A stretch of DNA of 44,290 bases from a virus. The DNA is taken from IMG/VR virus record IMGVR_UViG_3300027851_000004, positions 1 to 44,290 of that record; one strand, written 5' to 3'. The notes below the pieces were generated by a model that saw only the letters and a list, made by a program, of their open reading frames with translations, did no database searches and had not been told where the DNA came from. The stretch's first letter is position 1; every line of letters starts with the position of its first letter. Below are positions 40,213 through 44,290 of the stretch, piece by piece. A program made the position numbers and the translations under genes.

Positions 40213-40422
40213 ATGACACAGAAACTCACTATCAACAGCGTCACACGCACCGACATCACAGATGCCGACGATAATGTCGTCGATTACGTGATGACGATTG
40301 CCTACACGCTCGAAAACGCACAGGGCAGCTACTTCAGCAACTATACCGCTGCGAGCAAGGAACTACCTGCGGCGCCAACGGAAGAGGAAGTCAAAAAGCT
40401 GATCTTGTCCCTGTACGCATAG
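40213..40422 (+). CDS. Hypothetical protein, 69 residues
   Basis: AGGAG lies eight bases before the ATG. The product has three or four beta strands (Leu-Thr-Ile-Asn-Ser-Val, Val-Asp-Tyr-Val-Met-Thr-Ile-Ala-Tyr) and a C-terminal helix. It may assist or bind the protein encoded just before. No family is recognised. Confidence 0.7.
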   Translation: MTQKLTINSVTRTDITDADDNVVDYVMTIAYTLENAQGSYFSNYTAASKELPAAPTEEEVKKLILSLYA

Positions 40423-40425
40423 GTA

Positions 40426-40434
40426 GTGTGCATA
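40426..40434 (+). promoter_or_regulatory. Candidate late-gene control motif, copy 4
   Basis: GTGTGCATA lies three bases after a stop and 39 bases before the Bbp19-like gene, which heads the scaffold and capsid genes. This would be a useful site for raising capsid expression. Confidence 0.4.
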
Positions 40435-40464
40435 CAAGCCCAGCACGACTTTAGGATTTAAACC

Positions 40465-40806
40465 ATGTTACGTGAACATGACCCGATTGACACCGCTTCC
40501 GAACAGGAAGCAAAAGAGCAGCAGGCCGCGATTGATCAGTTGATCGCGTTCTATGAGGCTTCGGATTTCAAAGAGATCATGTCCACGGAAACAGGCCGCA
40601 GATTTATCTACGGCCAAATCGCCCGCGGTGGGCTGTTCCAAGACCCTTACGATGGTACGGATCAAGGAACAGCCCACAACGCAGGCGCGGCGAACGAGGC
40701 CCGGTACTTGATGGGTATGATCATGGACCATTGCCCCGAGAAATTTGTTTTAATGATCAGCGAAAAGGAAGAACATGCCCGACGTATCACCGAACAACAG
40801 CGCTAA
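40465..40806 (+). CDS. Bbp19-like protein
   Basis: The 113-residue product matches small proteins named after Bordetella phage BPP-1 Bbp19: a Phe-x-x-Ile-Met-Ser-Thr-Glu-Thr-Gly-Arg-Arg-Phe-Ile segment, Gly-Gly-Leu-Phe, and Asn-Glu-Ala-Arg-Tyr-Leu-Met-Gly leading into a charged helix. These genes sit next to capsid genes in BPP-1-like phages. The role is unknown. It overlaps the scaffold gene by 32 bases. AGGA lies nine to ten bases upstream of its ATG. Confidence 0.75.
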   Translation: MLREHDPIDTASEQEAKEQQAAIDQLIAFYEASDFKEIMSTETGRRFIYGQIARGGLFQDPYDGTDQGTAHNAGAANEARYLMGMIMDHCPEKFVLMISEKEEHARRITEQQR

Positions 40807-41704
40807 TCCAGACGGCAAGGCGGCTGACACAACCTCGACGACATCTGTCGAGGACCAGTTCTATACCAACCCTACATCTGGGGCAGCACCGGCTGCTGTT
40901 GACGACGCGAAGAAAACCGAAGACGAAGCAGCTAAAAACGAGCCCGCTAAGGTTGGACCGACGGCTGAAGAAAAAGCAGCCACCGACAAGAAAATCGCTG
41001 ACGACGCAAAGGCTGCTGAGGACAAGAAAGCTGCTGACGATAAGCGCATTGCGGAAGACAAGGCGGCACTCGATGCGGCTAAGCCTCCTGAAATGACTGC
41101 TGAGGAAAAAGCAGCCTACGACAAGATGACCGACGCCGAGAAAAAAGCCTTCGACGACAAACGTCTCGAAGACGCAAAAGCTGCGGTTCAGAAAACGCTG
41201 GACGAAAAGAACAAGGGCCAGCCCCTTGATCTCTCGGACATCGACGCAAAAGCGCTGGCCATGCCGGAAGGTATGGAACTCGACAAGGAAATCCTTGGCG
41301 AACTCGGCGCCGTCGCAGGCGAACTCGGCCTCGATAAAGCGGGGGCCACCAAGCTTGTCCCCCTCGGTATCAAGCTGGCCGAGAAAGTTCAGCACAAGAC
41401 AGAAGCCGCTTACAAAACTCTCCGCGCCGGTTGGGTGAAGGAGATTGAAGGCGACAAAGACATCGGGGGTGCCGACAACTTGAAGATCACTAATCGTGGT
41501 CTCGAGACATACGGCACACCCGAACTAAGAAAGCTGCTCGACGACAGCGGTTTGGGAGATCACCCGGCAGTTCACCGGCATTTCCACAAACTCGGTTTGT
41601 CGGCCAGCGAAGATGTCATCGAGAAGGGCGGGTCGGGCGACAAAACCAAATCCGACACGTCAATCGAAGACAGTTTCTACCCCACGATGACGAATAAACG
41701 CTAA
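40775..41704 (+). CDS. Scaffolding protein
   Basis: The 309-residue product is highly charged and low in complexity: residues about 45-145 are Ala/Lys/Asp/Glu repeats forming long helices, as in phage scaffolds. It lies directly before the capsid gene. The C-terminal part has a helical domain (Leu-Gly-Glu-Leu-Gly-Ala-Val-Ala-Gly-Glu-Leu). A short motif occurs at both ends: Ser-Val-Glu-Asp-Gln-Phe-Tyr near residue 24 and Ser-Ile-Glu-Asp-Ser-Phe-Tyr near 297. The start is an ATG after GGAAG within the previous gene. Confidence 0.85.
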   Translation: MPDVSPNNSANPDGKAADTTSTTSVEDQFYTNPTSGAAPAAVDDAKKTEDEAAKNEPAKVGPTAEEKAATDKKIADDAKAAEDKKAADDKRIAEDKAALDAAKPPEMTAEEKAAYDKMTDAEKKAFDDKRLEDAKAAVQKTLDEKNKGQPLDLSDIDAKALAMPEGMELDKEILGELGAVAGELGLDKAGATKLVPLGIKLAEKVQHKTEAAYKTLRAGWVKEIEGDKDIGGADNLKITNRGLETYGTPELRKLLDDSGLGDHPAVHRHFHKLGLSASEDVIEKGGSGDKTKSDTSIEDSFYPTMTNKR

Positions 41705-41766
41705 TTCGCGGGTTCAGTAAAAAGTGCAACGTAACGTCTAACTTGAGAAAATGAAGGAGTCATAAC

Positions 41767-42765
41767 ATGGCCGTTCTCGCAGCTACCCACCCGACGTTAC
41801 TGGACGTTACCAAGCGTCTGGACCCGGGCGGCGCAATCGACAAGATTGCGGAAATCCTGAACATGACAAACGATGTTCTGGAAGATGCGGTCTGGATTGA
41901 GGGCAACCTCGAAACAGGCCACAAACACACCATTCGTACTGGCTTGCCCACACCTACGTGGCGCAAACTGTATGGCGGCGTGCAACCCACGAAGAGCACC
42001 ACGGTACAGGTCACTGATACCTGCGGTATGCTCGAAGCTTACGCTGAAGTTGATAAGGCCTTGGCCGATCTCAACGGCAATGCGAAAGCATGGCGCTTGT
42101 CTGAAGACCGCGCGTTCATCGAAGGTATGAACCAAGAGTTCGTATCGACGTTGTTCTACGGTTCTGAAACAACCGAGCCAGAAGCCTTCACCGGTTTCGC
42201 TCCTCGTTTCAATGACCAAGCCGCTGCCAACGGTGAAAACATCCTCACGGATGCCGCCACACCGGACGGTGCTGACAACTCTTCGATCTGGCTGATCGTG
42301 TGGGGACCGAACACTGCGTTCTGTATCTACCCGAAAGGCTCGAAGGCTGGTCTGCAAATCACGGACAAAGGCCAAGTCACCATCGAGAACATTGATGGTA
42401 ACAACGGTCGCATGGAAGCTTACCGCACCCACTATCGCTGGGATGTTGGTTTGGCTGTACGTGACTGGCGTTTCGTCGTCCGCATCAACTTCGATGCTGA
42501 AGACTTGACGGCAGATGCCGCCACCGGCCCTGATCTGGTCGATCTGATGACACAAGCGCTGGAAATTGTTCCATCGCTGCAAATGGGTCGCCCTGCGTTC
42601 TATATGAACCGTCGCACCCGTTCGTTCCTGCGTCGCCAGATCAAGAACTCGGTCACGAACTCGACCCTCACGATGGATACTGTCGCCGGTAAGCGCGTCA
42701 TGTTCTTCGACGAGGTACCGGTTCGCCGCGTCGACAGCATCACCAACACCGAGAGCGGTATCTAA
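41767..42765 (+). CDS. Major capsid protein (epsilon15 gp7/BPP-1 type)
   Basis: The 332-residue product is close in length to epsilon15 gp7 (335) and matches that capsid group: an Asn-Asp-Val-Leu-Glu-Asp-Ala segment near 37, Thr-Thr-Gln-type strand Thr-Val-Gln-Val-Thr-Asp-Thr near 77, Asn-Gln-Glu-Phe-Val-Ser-Thr-Leu-Phe-Tyr-Gly near 122 and Ala-Phe-Tyr-Met-Asn-Arg-Arg-Thr-Arg near 276. It has an HK97-type fold by family. AAGGAG lies eight bases before the ATG. A 62-base gap precedes it, without a clear promoter. Confidence 0.92.
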   Translation: MAVLAATHPTLLDVTKRLDPGGAIDKIAEILNMTNDVLEDAVWIEGNLETGHKHTIRTGLPTPTWRKLYGGVQPTKSTTVQVTDTCGMLEAYAEVDKALADLNGNAKAWRLSEDRAFIEGMNQEFVSTLFYGSETTEPEAFTGFAPRFNDQAAANGENILTDAATPDGADNSSIWLIVWGPNTAFCIYPKGSKAGLQITDKGQVTIENIDGNNGRMEAYRTHYRWDVGLAVRDWRFVVRINFDAEDLTADAATGPDLVDLMTQALEIVPSLQMGRPAFYMNRRTRSFLRRQIKNSVTNSTLTMDTVAGKRVMFFDEVPVRRVDSITNTESGI

Positions 42766-42790
42766 CCGATAACGGATAAGTTCACTGGAA

Positions 42791-42812
42791 GCGCCGGGTA
42801 ACACCCCGGCGC
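42791..42812 (+). terminator. Hairpin after the capsid gene
   Basis: An 8-bp GC-rich stem (42791-42798 with 42805-42812) with a six-base loop follows the capsid stop by 25 bases. Only CTCTTCCC comes after it, so it may protect the capsid messenger or pause transcription rather than end it. Confidence 0.45.
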
Positions 42813-42851
42813 CTCTTCCCACTAACAAGTCCAAACATAACGGAGTTTCAA

Positions 42852-43301
42852 ATGATTTTGGATGAACGAAATGAATTCGCAGATGCGACTTCACTGATCG
42901 GGAACGCCGCCACGACGTATGTCCTTGGCGACGTTATCGATCTCGGCGCTGATCCTGTGTTGCGCAACCTCGGCACTTCCCGCATTTACGCAGTGTGCCA
43001 GATTGACACCACGGTCTTAGCTGCCAGTGGTGCCGCTAACATCACCTTCAAGCTTGTGTCAGACAGCACTGCTGATCTGGCAACTTCACCGACCACGCAC
43101 TTTGCGACGGCGGCGATTGCCAAAGGTACGTTGCTGGCTGGCTATCAGGTGTTTGCTTTTGAATTGCCTTTGGGCGATTTTGAACGCTATCTCGGCGTCA
43201 CCTTCACGCCTGACACCAACAACATCACCGCTGGCAAGGCTAACGCCTTCCTGACGTTGGATGTTGCTGCGTGGAAAGCCTACGCTGACGCTATCAACTA
43301 A
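42852..43301 (+). CDS. Capsid cement protein (Bbp16 family)
   Basis: The 149-residue product starts Met-Ile-Leu-Asp-Glu-Arg-Asn-Glu-Phe-Ala-Asp-Ala, the hallmark beginning of the Bbp16 family, followed by Val-Ile-Asp-Leu-Gly and a beta-rich body. Such proteins decorate and stabilise the capsid in BPP-1-like phages. CGGAG lies eight bases before the ATG, and the gene directly follows the capsid gene. Confidence 0.85.
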   Translation: MILDERNEFADATSLIGNAATTYVLGDVIDLGADPVLRNLGTSRIYAVCQIDTTVLAASGAANITFKLVSDSTADLATSPTTHFATAAIAKGTLLAGYQVFAFELPLGDFERYLGVTFTPDTNNITAGKANAFLTLDVAAWKAYADAIN

Positions 43302-43308
43302 GCATTAG

Positions 43309-43339
43309 CCCTAGCCGGTACCTCGCTGGCTAGGGTTTT
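43309..43339 (+). terminator. Rho-independent terminator after the cement gene
   Basis: A perfect 8-bp stem CCCTAGCC (43309-43316) with GGCTAGGG (43328-43335) is followed by TTTTAC. It lies seven bases after the stop of the cement gene. Confidence 0.75.
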
Positions 43340-43372
43340 ACTCTCTGACCATCACAACTGAAGGGACATATC

Positions 43373-43843
43373 ATGTCGACGAAAGAAAAGATGGTTTCTG
43401 TACGGGCCTTGGAAACCGGCTTTTACGACGGCGCACGTCGGCGTAAAGGTTCGACATTCCCGGTCCCTGAAGGAACCGAAGCAAGCTGGTTTATCCACGA
43501 GGATGCCACCGCTGAAGAAATCCACGCCCACGTTGAAAAGCGCAAAGCTAAAGTGGCCAAACGTATGGCTGCTAATGTTGCTGTTTCGCATGAGCGCATC
43601 GACCGTAAAGCTGAAATCGCTAAGGTCAAAGTACAGCAACAAGCCGATGCGGCTGCGCATGGTGTCGCTATCGACGCCGCGCGTCAAACGAACGCCCTGC
43701 TTGGCAAGAAACCTTCCGGTTTCGGCCAATCACCGAAAGCGATGGCGAAAGCCGTCGGCAAAGTAGGTGGCGCACCAATTAAAACGGCGATTAAAACCGC
43801 TGGTGCCAAGGCTAAAGGTAGCGCGGACGACGACATCGCCTGA
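43373..43843 (+). CDS. Hypothetical protein upstream of the tail genes
   Basis: The 156-residue product has a small beta start (Val-Arg-Ala-Leu-Glu-Thr-Gly-Phe-Tyr-Asp-Gly-Ala-Arg-Arg), as in DUF7302-like phage proteins, then a long basic Ala/Lys helix, and a flexible Ala/Gly/Lys tail ending Asp-Asp-Asp-Ile-Ala. GAAGGG lies about ten bases before the ATG. It stands between two terminators. It may be a head completion or accessory structural protein. Confidence 0.7.
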   Translation: MSTKEKMVSVRALETGFYDGARRRKGSTFPVPEGTEASWFIHEDATAEEIHAHVEKRKAKVAKRMAANVAVSHERIDRKAEIAKVKVQQQADAAAHGVAIDAARQTNALLGKKPSGFGQSPKAMAKAVGKVGGAPIKTAIKTAGAKAKGSADDDIA

Positions 43844-43880
43844 TCGCGCTGGATCAGGTAGTCGTGCAGTCAACGCGCCG

Positions 43881-43922
43881 AGGCGGAGGCTCTTGCACAA
43901 GGAGTTCTCCGCCTTTGTTTTT
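43881..43922 (+). terminator. Rho-independent terminator before the tail genes
   Basis: An 8-bp stem AGGCGGAG (43881-43888) with CTCCGCCT (43907-43914) and an 18-base loop is followed by TTGTTTTT. It would limit readthrough from the head genes into the tail genes. Confidence 0.7.
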
Positions 43923-43936
43923 AACAGGAGGCCACC

Positions 43937-44290
43937 ATGGCTGATGAAGTTGCTATATCAAATATGGCTGTCGCCCTTCTCGGGGATGAAGCCACGATTT
44001 CTTCCATTAGCCCAGCCGAGGGTAGTGAGCAGGCGGAGCATTGTGAAATGTTCTTCCCCATCGCGCGTGATGCCCTGCTCGAAATGGCGCCGTGGGACTT
44101 CGCTACCAGCCGTGTGACACTCACACCGCTTAGCCTTACCCGCAACGGTTGGCGCAAAGTGTACCAACGCCCCACAGATTGCATTAAAGTCCATGGTTTG
44201 CTACCACCCGATGCCGGGGATGACTACTCCCTAAGCTTCGCCGGGGGTACAACGAACAACGTATTTGGGCTGAGCGAACAACGCCCGGCG
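43937..44290 (+). CDS. Tail tubular protein A (T7 gp11-like), N-terminal part
   Basis: The frame starts at an ATG with AGGAG seven bases upstream and runs off the window end; it continues in frame at base 128 of the window, after the repeated 127 bases, to the stop at 460 (228 residues in all). Visible features of the family are Asn-Met-Ala-Val-Ala-Leu-Leu-Gly near residue 9, a Cys-Glu-Met-Phe-Phe-Pro-Ile-Ala-Arg-Asp-Ala-Leu-Leu-Glu helix, and Pro-Trp-Asp-Phe-Ala. It follows a strong terminator. Confidence 0.92.
   Translation, partial: MADEVAISNMAVALLGDEATISSISPAEGSEQAEHCEMFFPIARDALLEMAPWDFATSRVTLTPLSLTRNGWRKVYQRPTDCIKVHGLLPPDAGDDYSLSFAGGTTNNVFGLSEQRPA
44164..44290. repeat. Terminal overlap, right copy
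   Basis: This is identical to bases 1-127 and shows that the contig closes into a circle. See the left copy for the reasoning. Confidence 0.95.

Noticed and set aside
41797-42894. Long minus-strand open frame of 365 codons.
   Set aside because: It is antisense to the major capsid gene and has no family features.
1-44290. tRNA genes, rRNA, CRISPR arrays, insertion sequences, integrase.
   Set aside because: No cloverleaf-like stretch, spaced repeat array, transposase or integrase was seen; intergenic gaps are short and explained above. A tRNA scan would settle the first point.

Overview
The window is a complete or near-complete genome of a tailed phage with a short, T7-like tail (podovirus morphology). 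Bases 44164-44290 repeat bases 1-127 exactly, so the sequence closes into a circle of 44,163 bp, and the tail-tube gene at the right edge continues in frame at the left edge. GC content looks to be in the mid-50s percent by eye. A SAR-type endolysin and a nested Rz/Rz1 spanin pair indicate a Gram-negative host. I see no integrase, tRNA, CRISPR array, rRNA or phage RNA polymerase, so the phage is probably lytic and relies on host RNA polymerase. The host genus cannot be told from the sequence.

Layout. (1) The late rightward block runs from about 34.5 kb through the junction to 18.6 kb. It encodes small and large terminase, portal, an unassigned structural protein, a Bbp19-like protein, scaffold, an epsilon15/BPP-1-type major capsid protein, a Bbp16-like cement protein, T7-like tail tube proteins A and B, and gp13-, gp14- and gp15-like internal virion proteins. 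The gp15-like protein carries a lytic transglycosylase domain. These are followed by a 2913-residue polyvalent internal protein, the tail fibre with a small downstream tip-like protein, and the lysis cassette. (2) The leftward early block runs from 28.9 kb down to 18.6 kb. It encodes several unknown small proteins, a RecB/Cas4-like DUF2800 nuclease, a DUF2815-type ssDNA-binding protein, a MazG-like protein, a Cro/CI-type repressor, a family A DNA polymerase, a VRR-NUC nuclease and an SNF2-type helicase. (3) The rightward early block runs from 29.2 to 34.5 kb. It holds seven small unknown genes, a primase-helicase of PrimPol/VapE type, an AT-rich region with phased repeats that looks like a replication origin, and two small genes before the terminase.

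The head module resembles BPP-1/epsilon15-type phages and the tail module resembles T7, without the T7 polymerase. The points most worth a second look are the giant polyvalent protein, the origin-like region, a 9-base motif at four late gene starts, large hairpins followed by a shared leader before early genes, and an acidic C-terminal tail ending Asp-Ile/Met-small residue on several otherwise unrelated proteins.

Five small genes of 41-57 residues were read directly from the sequence. Starts of several other genes were moved to the ATG that has a ribosome binding site or overlaps the previous stop.
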